64,000 bases of DNA from Mycolicibacterium gadium (GTDB taxonomy: Bacteria; Actinomycetota; Actinomycetes; Mycobacteriales; Mycobacteriaceae): positions 3,162,001-3,226,000 of the forward strand of contig NZ_AP022608.1 in the NCBI RefSeq assembly GCF_010728925.1. The letters are read 5' to 3'. A program made the position numbers and the translations under genes. Below are positions 46,626 to 55,608 of the stretch, in pieces (position 1 is the stretch's first letter; each line of letters opens with the position of its first letter). Below the pieces are notes generated by a model, which was not told where the DNA came from, searched no databases, and saw nothing but the letters and a program-made list of their open reading frames with translations.

Positions 46626-48023
46626 TCAGGCGACCTCGTCCGCACCGGTCAGAGGCTGCGCGCGCAGTTGGGGCCCAGTTTCGCTGGCGTCGTCGCCCGT
46701 GTCGGTGAGTAACTCCAGCACGCGACCCCAGAATTCGCGTTGGTTACGCTCCGCGTACCCGCTGGACAGGGGACGACCGGGCCCCTTCCAAGTGTCGTCG
46801 CTCGTCAGGACACCCATGCCCATTTCGAAGTTGAGCATCTGGCTGCCTGCGAGAAGGCCTTGCGTTCCCGCAGTGATGGAGCGCCAGGTCTCGGCGTCGT
46901 CCTGTTCGAACACCCCGGAAATGCCGAAGGTTCGCACGTAGGTTTCATACGACTGCTGTTTGAACTCTTCGTCGGCGTCCTTCTCGACGAGGAACCACGA
47001 CCAAACTTCCATCGCGTCGTGTGACAGTGGCCGCCACAGCCGAAACGTCAACATCGGCACCGGCATTGACTTGTTGTCCTTACCGATGAGGACGTTGAGG
47101 AATGAGAGGTTCGGAAAGATCGTGCCGTGAATGAAGGCCGTACCTTGCAGCATGTCTGCGTGGTCCTGGTCGCCATAAGCCTCGGCGAGCCCGTCGACGA
47201 CCTCTCGTGGATAGTTCATAAAGGGCGGCATCGGTTGGCCGGGTGGCACCCCGAGGACGCCGAGGCCGTGACCGTTGGAGAGACTGATATGGGCGGGTTG
47301 CGATGCAAATTTTGGATCGGGCGGAGCCAGACCGAGTTCCACCGCCGATCGGTGCGTCATCAACGTGTGGTAGGCGTCCCCGACGAAGTTGTCTGCGCCG
47401 AGCTTCCAGTTGGAGTCGATGATCCAACGCTGCGGCTCGCCACGCACCTCCAGTCCACCCTGGGTCTTCTTCGTGATGAGGTCCAGATACCACGCCATAT
47501 CGCCCAGGTAGTCGACGAGAGGTGCTGCCTTCTCGTCTAGGCAACCGAAGATCAATCCGCCATAGTTCTCGAGGCGCGGAACCTGGGTCAAACTCCACTC
47601 GTTTTTGTCCATCTCGACCCCATAGACCTCTTTTTGTGCGGGTACACCCGCCAGAGTTCCGGTATTGCGGTAGGTCCAGCCGTGATAGGGGCAGCGGAAG
47701 TGCGAAGTGTTGCCCATCTCCGTGCGGCACAGCATTGTTCCGCGGTGCCGACACGAGTTCGCCATGGCGCGCACTTCGCCGTCTTCGCCGCGGACAACGA
47801 TGATCGAACCGCCACCCAGATATCGGACCACGTAGTCCCCTGCCTGGGGGATCTCCGTCTCGTGGGCCAGGAATTGCCAGCACCGGCCGAAGACTCGCTG
47901 AGCTTCGAGCTTGTGGAGTTCTGCGTTGGCGACCAATCCAGCGGGCAGACGACCCTTTGCAAGGCTTTCTTGACCCGCTGCGATCAGCTGCTGGATGTCG
48001 TTCTTATCTCCGACAATGGACAT
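46626..48023 (-). CDS. Rieske ring-hydroxylating oxygenase alpha subunit, system 1
   Basis: The protein is 465 aa. The Rieske [2Fe-2S] site is C91-x-H93 and C111-x2-H114 (CRHRG, then CPYHGW). The mononuclear iron site is DNFVGDAYHTLMTH near residue 215, with the bridging Asp and two His, and a third carboxylate ligand is expected near the C-terminus. It should insert both atoms of O2 to give a cis-dihydrodiol. The nearby SDR and extradiol enzyme suit the next two steps. The substrate is unknown. Confidence 0.92.
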   Translation of the reverse strand: MSIVGDKNDIQQLIAAGQESLAKGRLPAGLVANAELHKLEAQRVFGRCWQFLAHETEIPQAGDYVVRYLGGGSIIVVRGEDGEVRAMANSCRHRGTMLCRTEMGNTSHFRCPYHGWTYRNTGTLAGVPAQKEVYGVEMDKNEWSLTQVPRLENYGGLIFGCLDEKAAPLVDYLGDMAWYLDLITKKTQGGLEVRGEPQRWIIDSNWKLGADNFVGDAYHTLMTHRSAVELGLAPPDPKFASQPAHISLSNGHGLGVLGVPPGQPMPPFMNYPREVVDGLAEAYGDQDHADMLQGTAFIHGTIFPNLSFLNVLIGKDNKSMPVPMLTFRLWRPLSHDAMEVWSWFLVEKDADEEFKQQSYETYVRTFGISGVFEQDDAETWRSITAGTQGLLAGSQMLNFEMGMGVLTSDDTWKGPGRPLSSGYAERNQREFWGRVLELLTDTGDDASETGPQLRAQPLTGADEVA

Positions 48024-48228
48024 GTCATCTCCTACGTTTCTTGGGCTGGCTGGATAAAAATTCTGTTTTAACTCGAATCCGAAAAAGATTGCTATTGATA
48101 ATCCAATTCAATCCGCTTTCGGTTCGCATAGCCGATCCTGGGGTCTACCCGATGGTGATGATTCATCGAGCTCCCCTTTCCGTGCGCTGGTGATTGAGCT
48201 TTGACAGATGGTTTTCTGAATACGGCGT

Positions 48229-49119
48229 TCATGTTGTTGCGGCTTCGAGTGCGCCTGGCGGTGTTTGGGCGACCATCTGGTGGCCCCACACACTGGGTCG
48301 GTCGTACTGAGCGACTGTCCAGGTTTCCTCGTCGACGGTGACCGCATCCCAGCCGTACTCGATGTCAAACCCGCTCGGTGTGCGCACGTAAAACGACACC
48401 ATCCGATCGTTGACATGGCGCCCCAACGTCATGCTCAGCGGAATGTTGCGCGACATGCACAGGTCATAAGCCATCCCCACGTCATCCAAACTTTGCACCT
48501 CGACCATCACGTGGTGCAGTCCCCGCACACCCGGCATCGGAGTCAACGCGATGCTGTGATGGCGCGGGTTGCAGTGGTAGAACCACAGATCCATGAAGGT
48601 GTAAATCTCATCGCTCTTCTTAAACCCCAACACCCCCCGCAAAAACCGGTCGGCCTGCGCAAGGTCCGGCGTCGCCAGCACCACATGACCCAACCCCTGC
48701 GCACCGGTGACGAACCCCGATATCGCACGACCGGGCCGGAAGGAACCCGGCACCACCTTCTGACCGTAAAACAACTCATGACGCAACCCCGAAGGATCCG
48801 ACAGCGTCACAAAGCCCAACACACCGCGGGCCGCGCAGTCCTCCTCGGTTCCCACCTCAAACCCAATACCCTGCCGATGCAACAACTCCCCGGCAGCCTC
48901 AACCGCCTCCTCGCTGCCCACATCCCAACCCGCATACAACATCCGGTTGCGGTCCCCGTGATGAACGGCGATCCGGTGATCCGCGTCGTCGATCCGCAAC
49001 AGAACCGACCCACTGGCCGCCTCCACCGCCTCCATCCCCAAAACCTCCGGACCGAACTCCAACCACTCCTTCGCATCCGGAGACTCCACACCCACATAAC
49101 CCAACGCCTTCACCAACAT
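48229..49119 (-). CDS. Type I extradiol dioxygenase (BphC/HsaC-like)
   Basis: The protein is 296 aa with two vicinal-oxygen-chelate domains. The iron ligands are in the second: His in GLGHVVLAT, His in GLHHVMVEV and Glu in GFDIEYGW. It also has YFYVRTPSG-like SFYVRTPSGFDIE. It cleaves a catechol next to the hydroxyls, as BphC and steroid HsaC do. GGAGG precedes the ATG. Codon choice is very C/G-biased, and a complete antisense frame results by chance. A 205-bp gap separates it from the alpha subunit gene downstream. Confidence 0.9.
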   Translation of the reverse strand: MLVKALGYVGVESPDAKEWLEFGPEVLGMEAVEAASGSVLLRIDDADHRIAVHHGDRNRMLYAGWDVGSEEAVEAAGELLHRQGIGFEVGTEEDCAARGVLGFVTLSDPSGLRHELFYGQKVVPGSFRPGRAISGFVTGAQGLGHVVLATPDLAQADRFLRGVLGFKKSDEIYTFMDLWFYHCNPRHHSIALTPMPGVRGLHHVMVEVQSLDDVGMAYDLCMSRNIPLSMTLGRHVNDRMVSFYVRTPSGFDIEYGWDAVTVDEETWTVAQYDRPSVWGHQMVAQTPPGALEAATT

Positions 49120-49131
49120 GTGTAAAACCTC

Positions 49132-49983
49132 CTATGTTGACCCGACGTCGATGCGCATCGCGCCGGTGGCAAGTTCCAGCCCTCCGGACGGCTGGTTGAG
49201 GCCCCGCACGCCCAAGCCGCCGTCGCTGTTGATGACGACGCCGGTCACCGCTCGCGAGTTGTCTGCAGACGCGAGTAGCAGATACAGGCCGGCGTGATCG
49301 GCGGGCTGCTGCGCGTACTGCAATGGGTTTGTAGTACTCATAATGTCGGCGATGCCGGGCACCGATGACAACACGTTCTGACCCTGGCCGAGGTCCTCGA
49401 TTCCACGCAGGCCCGTTACCGTGCCGCCTGGAGCGACGCCATTCACCCTGATCTTCGGCGCCAACTCGTAGGCCAGTTCACGCACTACGCCAACGACTGC
49501 GTGCTTGGAAGCGGTGTACAGCGGGCCGCCACTGGAGGCATAGAAGCCAGAGTTGGAGACGGTGAAGATCATGCTCGGGCCATCGCTTTTGAGGAGTTCA
49601 GGAACGGCGGCCCTGGCACCAAGGAGGTAGCCCTTTACATTGACCGCGAAGATCTCATCGAAGGCGCTGCTGAGGTCGGCTCCGTCGAAACCCACCAAAG
49701 GGGCAAAGTAATCGAAGATCCCAGCGTTGCCGACGAAGACGTCGAGCTTTCCGAACGCATCGACCGTTTCGCGCACCGCCATGACGTTGTCTGCATACGA
49801 CGTCACGTCACCTGTTACCGCGATGAGCCTGCCGTCGGCGTTGCCGATGGTAGCCAGGTCGCCTTCCGAGCGATCCAGGACGCCCACGCATGCGCCCTCG
49901 GCCAAGAAACGCTCGACCACGGCCAAACCGATACCGGCTGCCCCGCCGGTCACCAGGGCGACTTGCCCGGTCAACCAACTCAA
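49132..49983 (-). CDS. SDR, cis-dihydrodiol dehydrogenase-like (BphB type)
   Basis: The protein is 283 aa. The NAD-binding loop VTGGAAGIGLAVVERF sits at the N-terminus, GNAGIFDYF near residue 80, and the catalytic Ser/Tyr/Lys in SNSGFYASSGGPLYTASKHAVV. The long loop and FYASSGGPLYTASKHA motif resemble BphB-type dihydrodiol dehydrogenases, which rearomatise Rieske dioxygenase products to catechols. TTG 49983 is the best start, with GGAGGG nine bases upstream. It is 12 bp upstream of the extradiol gene in the same operon. Confidence 0.85.
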   Translation of the reverse strand: MSWLTGQVALVTGGAAGIGLAVVERFLAEGACVGVLDRSEGDLATIGNADGRLIAVTGDVTSYADNVMAVRETVDAFGKLDVFVGNAGIFDYFAPLVGFDGADLSSAFDEIFAVNVKGYLLGARAAVPELLKSDGPSMIFTVSNSGFYASSGGPLYTASKHAVVGVVRELAYELAPKIRVNGVAPGGTVTGLRGIEDLGQGQNVLSSVPGIADIMSTTNPLQYAQQPADHAGLYLLLASADNSRAVTGVVINSDGGLGVRGLNQPSGGLELATGAMRIDVGST

Positions 49984-50219
49984 AACTATCGTCCCTCCGG
50001 TGATGCGCAATGCTCTTGTTGCTCTGCATCTGCCCACCAGTGTCCTCGCCGCTGAATGGGGGGTCTATCCGCGCAGCGCTGTCGAAGCTCCGATTCACGC
50101 GGGTCTCGATGCTCGGGCGAGGAGAGTGCGGGGGATGTCTACGCCAATGGTCCGATGGGATCGGAAGCCGCGTCCCAGACCACCCGCGGCAATGGACATG
50201 AGCGCGTGCCCGGATGTGC

Positions 50220-50999
50220 CTATGAGGACCTTTTCTCCGATGGGTGACACGACAAACCATGGGTTTCGAGGCGCGCCAACTCGTGACGCCACGCGATGGT
50301 CTCGTTGAAAGCGTTACCGAGATCAGGCAGCTCTGCTGCATCAGCGTCGGGCAAATCAGCCAGAGTGCCACCCGCAGAAGCGATCTGGAGCGACAAACGC
50401 GAGATCGTGTCGACGCTGATGGCCTGTAGTACGGCCCGCTCGACGGTGTCCGCAGCACTGGTGAGGCCGTGGGCCCGGAGAACGACCACCGGCCGGTCTG
50501 CCATAGCAGCAACCATTTCCTGGGCTAGTTGCCGATTGCGCACCAATACGCCTCGCCGATAGACCGGCACGCCAGCCGCGGCGAGCCGAAAACCGGGTAT
50601 GTCAAACGCTCCGACGATCGGTCGGACAGCCAGACCGGCGAGATCGGCGGCGACTACCGCCTCGGGGTGCGCATGAACCACAGCATTGACATCGCGGCGG
50701 GTGCGGAGCACTTCGGTGTGCAGTGGCAACTCGTTCGGCGGCTGGTAACCATCGTCGAGTTCTCCTTTGCCGCCCGCTGTACCGTCCAACGTGACCATCC
50801 GGATGTCCTCTGCGCTGGTGAACGCGAGCCCTCGCTCGCGCGGACCACGACATCGGATCAGCAGTCGATCTCGGTCGACGCGCAGGCTGATGTGGCCGAG
50901 GATGCCTGGCGCCAAGTCGCGCGCCGCCAGGACGCGACAGGCCAGCGCGATGGCGTGTCGTTCAGTGTCTAGCCCTGCACCCGAAGGGGTGGAGCTCAT
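50220..50999 (-). CDS. Class II aldolase/adducin-family protein, probable aromatic-pathway decarboxylase
   Basis: The protein is 259 aa with the zinc site of the AraD/FucA fold: the HPEAVVAADL region (His pair in VVHAHPEAV) and a distal His in VLRAHGLTSAA, with GHISLR near residue 30. Members in catabolic clusters include PhtC (dihydroxyphthalate decarboxylase) and CmtD (decarboxylase of the p-cumate ring-cleavage product), and such a role fits here. ATG 50999 overlaps the stop of a 36-codon upstream frame. The substrate is unproven. Confidence 0.82.
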   Translation of the reverse strand: MSSTPSGAGLDTERHAIALACRVLAARDLAPGILGHISLRVDRDRLLIRCRGPRERGLAFTSAEDIRMVTLDGTAGGKGELDDGYQPPNELPLHTEVLRTRRDVNAVVHAHPEAVVAADLAGLAVRPIVGAFDIPGFRLAAAGVPVYRRGVLVRNRQLAQEMVAAMADRPVVVLRAHGLTSAADTVERAVLQAISVDTISRLSLQIASAGGTLADLPDADAAELPDLGNAFNETIAWRHELARLETHGLSCHPSEKRSS

Positions 51000-51106
51000 C
51001 GCCAACTCGGGGTTTCGGTGTCGACGCCGTCCTTGACGACGACAGCGAAGTCCGCGGATGCCTTACCCAAACTGCGATGGGCGGTGCTGGCAGCGCAGAT
51101 GGCCAT
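50996..51106 (-). CDS. 36-aa leader-like small ORF upstream of the class II aldolase gene
   Basis: ATG 51106 has a strong site (TTAAGGAGG at good spacing). The frame has 36 codons (MAICAASTAHRSLGK...), and its TGA overlaps the ATG of the aldolase gene as ATGA. It could be a coupled leader peptide, a very small protein, or the cut-down N-terminus of another enzyme. The start vaguely recalls LigB-type dioxygenases (MA-CAxSH-pattern), but the catalytic His pair is not intact. Confidence 0.5.
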   Translation of the reverse strand: MAICAASTAHRSLGKASADFAVVVKDGVDTETPSWR

Positions 51107-51534
51107 CCGGTTCGCCTCCTTAACCGTTCCTATAGGGCTTGGGCTGTTGAGGCCCCGAAGCAGAAGGCATCGTTAACCACGAGCCATCACTTCCACGCAG
51201 TTAGGCGCTACACCCAATAGCCTTACTGTATAACAGAGATCTACTCTGTAAAACAGAGACTCTGGTTTCGGTGTGGGCCTATTGTCGCCGACAGTCCGCG
51301 CAGGCGGCGCAACAACGACATTGAGACACATACCCTTTCGCGAGCGGCGTCTCGGCGGCCCACGGTTCTGCCGGTTGACTGGGCCAGAGGGTGGGCAGAC
51401 ATGCCCTCGTCCCAGGGTCACGGCCGACGACATCTTCCTTCGACCGTGGGGGTTCTCAGTGCAAACGTCGAGTAGATCTGCGGATAACCCACACACCCGC
51501 CGAATCAAATTTCGCGTGCCTCACCTTCGACGCG
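51107..51534. other. Intergenic regulatory region between catabolic operons
   Basis: This 428-bp region holds the tandem palindromes at 51224-51258 and presumably the promoter of the minus-strand operon starting at 51106. Frames open across it have no domain or ribosome site. The left half is noticeably AT-richer around the palindromes. Confidence 0.5.
51224..51258. promoter_or_regulatory. Tandem palindromic operators
   Basis: Two related palindromes, CTGT-ATA-ACAG (51226-51236) and CTCTGT-AAA-ACAGAG (51244-51258), have centres 20 bp apart, so they lie on the same helix face. They are about 120-135 bases upstream of the leader-ORF start, where an activator or repressor of the oxygenase 1 operon would bind. 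A related palindrome lies at 44983-44997. Confidence 0.6.
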
Positions 51535-52488
51535 CTAAACAGTGACTTCGCAGTTCGTCCAGGCGACGGCCATTCCCATCAGGGCGCGGGGAATGGGCTC
51601 ATAGACGCTGGCCCATGGCGTGTTGCCGCCGACTGCGCCGACAGCACATATCCACGATCTCAGCTCGATGTTGCCAGAGTTGAGCAGGTCTTCGCTGGTC
51701 AGTTTGCTCAGCTCGTAGCCGTTTCCGGTAGCGAGGCACTTCAGGGTGCGGCGATCGAATTCGTCGTCGATTGAACCGTGAACGCGCGGCCCATCGTAGG
51801 CAGCCCACGGAAAGCCGGCAGTGAAGTGTGAAAGTCCACCGGACGCGTAAAGACCTATCCTCTCGTCTGCAGGGCGGCGTGACCGCACGGCGTCGGCAAT
51901 CGCGCGGCCGAGCGCGAAGCACCGTTTAGGCGACAACGACGGCACGTGAACGGCATTGAGGAATACCAACACCACTGGGATTTGGTGGTCTCCAAGGATA
52001 TTGGCCACAATCTCGCCATGGGCGTGTGAGTGCAAGGTGGTCTCACGGAAATCGACAACGGTGGCGACGTCGAACCCCGCCTCGACGGTGTGCTCACTCA
52101 AGTCCTTACTGAGCTCGGGCGAACTTTTCCAAAACCGCGCCTCTGGCAAGAAGCGGTCAGACACTGTGAACCCATCTCCTGTGTGGATGGCTATCTGGGG
52201 CAGTGCCGAACCGTCGAAGTTTTCGTTCTGGTCATCACCGACGATGATCAGGCAATCCAGTCGGTCTTGTCTGATGCTGTCACGCAGCCTTTGAAGCCCG
52301 TTCTCGATGTGCGCGTAACGCGCCGCAGCGTCGTCGAATGGTTCTTCGTCTTTCCTCAGGCGAGGTGGGGTCTTACCACGTCGCAATGTGTAGCTTTGCC
52401 TGTTCTTTATGCGGAAGCCTTCCCACCTGGGAGGCGGGATGAAAGTGAAGGCATGGGACGACGCGTAACCCGCTACAATCTCACCCAC
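51535..52488 (-). CDS. LigB-type (class III) extradiol dioxygenase
   Basis: The protein is 317 aa with LigB-superfamily features: an N-terminal SSHAFTF with the first iron His, DDQNENF as acidic/substrate region, LHSHAHGE in the middle, and SGGLSHFTAG near residue 215. It would cleave a catechol, with no relation in fold to the BphC-type enzyme 2.4 kb downstream. It lies 19 bp after the MocA-type dehydrogenase and probably forms an operon with it and oxygenase 2. Confidence 0.85.
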   Translation of the reverse strand: MGEIVAGYASSHAFTFIPPPRWEGFRIKNRQSYTLRRGKTPPRLRKDEEPFDDAAARYAHIENGLQRLRDSIRQDRLDCLIIVGDDQNENFDGSALPQIAIHTGDGFTVSDRFLPEARFWKSSPELSKDLSEHTVEAGFDVATVVDFRETTLHSHAHGEIVANILGDHQIPVVLVFLNAVHVPSLSPKRCFALGRAIADAVRSRRPADERIGLYASGGLSHFTAGFPWAAYDGPRVHGSIDDEFDRRTLKCLATGNGYELSKLTSEDLLNSGNIELRSWICAVGAVGGNTPWASVYEPIPRALMGMAVAWTNCEVTV

Positions 52489-52507
52489 GATTTCTCCTCA
52501 TCTGAAG

Positions 52508-53737
52508 TCACAGCGATACCTGGTGGGAGAGAACGACTTCGCGATCTTCGTAGGCCGACTGCAGGATGGCGAAACATACTTCTAGCGTCGCGCGCCCCCA
52601 GCGACCGTCGTGCTGAACAGGGCGGTCCTCAGTGATCGCCCGGTGTAGTTCAGCCAACTCTGCGGCCCTGCCCCGCATGGTGCGCGCGACCGGTATTTCC
52701 TGCAATCCGTTTTGCCCGTACACCACCAGCCCGTCGGGCGACTGCCTGATCGCGCCGCGTTCGCAGGACACCAACGTCAGGCCGAAGTAGGGGTGGTGGA
52801 TGATCTCTCCGGGGGCGGAGTAACCCCACAGCTCCTGTGACTCTTCGGTCGTCGTCGCAGCACCGTAGCGGCCCTGTTCCTTCTGAGCTTCCAGTGCGAC
52901 TTCAAGTTGGTCAGGGTTCTGACTGAGCGCAGCGAAGTTATTGGCTACTCGCTGGTTGGCTTGGGGGCTGCGGCGGCCGCCGTCTTCTGCCACCCACGAG
53001 TGCAACTCCGCGACGTCGAAGAAAGCTCGCGCGTCATAGACGAGCGTGGCGGAAGCTCCTGATTTGAATCCGAGATGACAGGTGTATCCCCCGACGCATT
53101 CCCGGACGTCGTCCCATATTGTCGACGCACGCACTGTTCTGGCCAAACCGCCGACTATTTGCCGCACGATATCGACCTGGTGGGGCCCCTGGTTGAGAAC
53201 TGGCCCGCTGGTCGAGCGCAATTCCGAAGTCGGCCACGGTCGCCGGTTGAAGTCGTTGAAATTCCAGGTGTTGACCATGAGCAACTCGCCGAGTTCGCCA
53301 CTGGCTACAAGTTCGGCCATCGCTCGCACCGGCGCATCAAAGCTGTGTGTGTGGCCGGCCATCAGCTGCACGCCCGCTGCCTGGGCCGCCTCGACCATTG
53401 CAGTGCAATCGTCGATCGACATGGCCAACGGCTTTTCGACGATCATGTGTTTTCCGTGACGTGCGGCCATTAGCGCATGCTCCCGATGCAGCTCGGGAGG
53501 GGTGGCGATGTAGACGACGTCCACGCTTGGATCGGCACACAGTTGCTCTGCGTTCGTGTAGGTCTGGCCGGAGAACTCGGTGGCGAAGCGGGCGAGCGAG
53601 TGTGATCGGGTATCGGCTGCCGCCACAACCCGATACGGCAGCGTCGACATGTCTGGGTACTGCTGGAAGATTCGGGCGACTGCCTGACCGATTCCGAGAA
53701 ATCCTAGGCCGAGCTCGCGTGACGCGACATCTGTCAT
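52508..53737 (-). CDS. Gfo/Idh/MocA-family oxidoreductase
   Basis: The protein is 409 aa. The N-terminal Rossmann loop is GFLGIGQAVARIF, the motif VEKPLAMS contains the conserved EKP Lys, and GHTHSFDAPVRAM and NQGPHQVDIV lie in the substrate domain. In phthalate pathways a MocA-type enzyme (Pht4) oxidises the cis-dihydrodiol made by the Rieske oxygenase. Position between oxygenase 2 and the LigB-type enzyme fits that role. Sugar-type substrates cannot be excluded. Confidence 0.85.
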   Translation of the reverse strand: MTDVASRELGLGFLGIGQAVARIFQQYPDMSTLPYRVVAAADTRSHSLARFATEFSGQTYTNAEQLCADPSVDVVYIATPPELHREHALMAARHGKHMIVEKPLAMSIDDCTAMVEAAQAAGVQLMAGHTHSFDAPVRAMAELVASGELGELLMVNTWNFNDFNRRPWPTSELRSTSGPVLNQGPHQVDIVRQIVGGLARTVRASTIWDDVRECVGGYTCHLGFKSGASATLVYDARAFFDVAELHSWVAEDGGRRSPQANQRVANNFAALSQNPDQLEVALEAQKEQGRYGAATTTEESQELWGYSAPGEIIHHPYFGLTLVSCERGAIRQSPDGLVVYGQNGLQEIPVARTMRGRAAELAELHRAITEDRPVQHDGRWGRATLEVCFAILQSAYEDREVVLSHQVSL

Positions 53738-53773
53738 GTGCGACCTATCTGAGAGCTAGTGAACGACTGGGCA

Positions 53774-54286
53774 TTAGAAGAAGATCGAAATCGCTCGTGG
53801 AAGAACGCTATGAGCCAGGGTGATGTCCCGGGCGGCCAGCAGCAGGCCCGAGTCTTCGTCTCGGCGTAGAACGTCTTGTCGTTTGCCGATGAAGAAGCTC
53901 TCGTGGCGTTCGTGGCGTACGAGAAACACCATGACGCTGGATCGGACGCTCAGCTCTTGATCGGATACATCGGTGACCAGGATGTCGCTGACTAAGCGCT
54001 GAGTGATCGTGCGTGGAGTTTCCCCGGGGGCGAGCCCAGTAGCCAGCCGGGCAATTCTCAGCTTCAGCGATTCGTAGTCGTCGTTGAACAACAGAAACGG
54101 CGGTAGGCCGTCATCATCGTCGACCGGATGCGTGCTGGACTCTGGGAATGGCATCGTGTATCTGACATCCGGCGCCAATAAGCCCAGCCACTCGTCCAGC
54201 CGCCCATCATCGAGAAGCATGGTCTCCCGCGCATAGAATTCGTTTATTCGCAGCCGCAGTTCCACGTCCAACTGGCTGGTCTCCAT
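53774..54286 (-). CDS. Ring-hydroxylating oxygenase beta subunit, system 2
   Basis: The protein is 170 aa with the NTF2-like beta-subunit pattern: INEFYARETMLLDDGRLDEWLGLLAPDVRYTMPF, then TQRLVSDILVTD and VMVFLVRHERHES. It follows the alpha gene after 2 bp, so the two subunits are made from one message. It differs clearly from the system 1 and 3 beta subunits and is not a recent duplicate. Confidence 0.88.
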   Translation of the reverse strand: METSQLDVELRLRINEFYARETMLLDDGRLDEWLGLLAPDVRYTMPFPESSTHPVDDDDGLPPFLLFNDDYESLKLRIARLATGLAPGETPRTITQRLVSDILVTDVSDQELSVRSSVMVFLVRHERHESFFIGKRQDVLRRDEDSGLLLAARDITLAHSVLPRAISIFF

Positions 54287-54288
54287 GG

Positions 54289-55608
54289 CTAGGCCGGCTC
54301 CGTCATAGTTCGGTGCCAGTGCCGATAGAACTCGCGCTGGTAGGCTTCGCTGATCTGCGGCCTGACATTGCCGGGTAACTCCGCAACCAGCGACTCCATT
54401 GGTTCGACGTCCTCGCCGAGTGAGTAGTTGAACGGCACATCCCGGGCGACTCCGGTGTCAAGGGCATCAGACAATCGTTCGAAGTTTTCGTGATCATCGG
54501 GCGTCACGAGACCGGCCGCCGATTGCCGCTGACTCAAGACGAAGACCATGCGTTCCTTGACAGCACGGGGCGCGGAGCTTTCCACCAAACACCACTCCCA
54601 AACCTCGGTCAACCGCGGTCCCCGAGGCTGCCACATGATGAATCCCCGACCGTAAAAAGCCGTGCCCATGCCAATCATGCTGAAGTTTGGGAAGATATTG
54701 GCTACGTGAAAGCTGTAGGGCTGCACGGGGGATGTCGCCAACCGCTCGTCTTGCAGGCGCTGCCGCTCGGTTAGCCAGTCGACTGCTTCGGTACCCAGCG
54801 TTTCGGCTTGGGCGAGATCGTCCTGATAGAAATTCTTACCGACTGCCAGTTGCAGCAACCCATGGGGCGCGCAGCCGTCGAGAACCACGCTGTAGTGCTG
54901 CCCCTCGTCTATCGAAAAGTTGATGCGGGCAGTCTGCCCAGCTTTCGACAGTGCGGAAACCGATCCGTGAGTGGCAGCGAAGTGATACTGGTCGCCGCCG
55001 AAGTTCTCGGCCAACAACTTCCAGTTGACGGGCATGAGGTAGCGGTGCAGGCCGGGAACGACCTGCAGGCCGTTGGGGTCACAGTCGAGTAGAAAGTTGT
55101 CGAGGTACCACAGCAGGCCCTCCCCCAGATATTCTTCCAGCGGCGGCGCCGACTGATCCCAGCAAGCAAAGATAAGTCCTTTGTAGGTAGCTACCCGGGG
55201 GGAGACGAGGCCCATGCTGGCCTTATCGAACTGCGGCCCGTAGGCGCTCCCGGCTAGCGGAACACTGCGCAGCCGTCCGGCAGTGTCGTAACTCCAGCCG
55301 TGATAGCTGCAGTGAAAGATGTTCGCGTTGCCCTTGTCGAACTGACAGACTTTATTGCCTCGGTGCCGACATTTGTTCAGCAGCACACGAACACGAGATT
55401 CCTTGTCCCGGCATACGATCACGGCGTCGTCGGCCATATAGGTTGTGCGGAAGTCACCGGGCTTGGGGATCATGGACTCGTGGCCGACGAATAGCCACGA
55501 CCGCTTGAAGATGGAGTCGAGTTCCCGCTGGTACACCGCCTCGTCGTAGAAGGCCGAGGAGTCTATCGGCAGCGCCGAGCCGGTTTTGGAACCGATTGTC
55601 TCCATCAA
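54289..55608 (-). CDS. Rieske ring-hydroxylating oxygenase alpha subunit, system 2
   Basis: The protein is 439 aa. The Rieske site is C80-x-H82 and C100-x2-H103 (CRHRG, then CSYHGW). The iron site is ENFGGDQYHFAATH near residue 205. The N-terminus begins MMET; the first or second Met may start it. It overlaps the hydrolase stop by ATGA, so hydrolase, alpha, beta, MocA and LigB genes read as one operon. No ferredoxin gene lies within this operon, so it may share one of the two ferredoxins elsewhere. Confidence 0.92.
   Translation of the reverse strand: MMETIGSKTGSALPIDSSAFYDEAVYQRELDSIFKRSWLFVGHESMIPKPGDFRTTYMADDAVIVCRDKESRVRVLLNKCRHRGNKVCQFDKGNANIFHCSYHGWSYDTAGRLRSVPLAGSAYGPQFDKASMGLVSPRVATYKGLIFACWDQSAPPLEEYLGEGLLWYLDNFLLDCDPNGLQVVPGLHRYLMPVNWKLLAENFGGDQYHFAATHGSVSALSKAGQTARINFSIDEGQHYSVVLDGCAPHGLLQLAVGKNFYQDDLAQAETLGTEAVDWLTERQRLQDERLATSPVQPYSFHVANIFPNFSMIGMGTAFYGRGFIMWQPRGPRLTEVWEWCLVESSAPRAVKERMVFVLSQRQSAAGLVTPDDHENFERLSDALDTGVARDVPFNYSLGEDVEPMESLVAELPGNVRPQISEAYQREFYRHWHRTMTEPA

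Noticed and set aside
48265..49125. 286-codon open frame antisense to the BphC-like gene
   Set aside because: It results from the strong C/G third-position bias of the sense gene. It has no ribosome site or domain, while the sense frame has all extradiol iron ligands.
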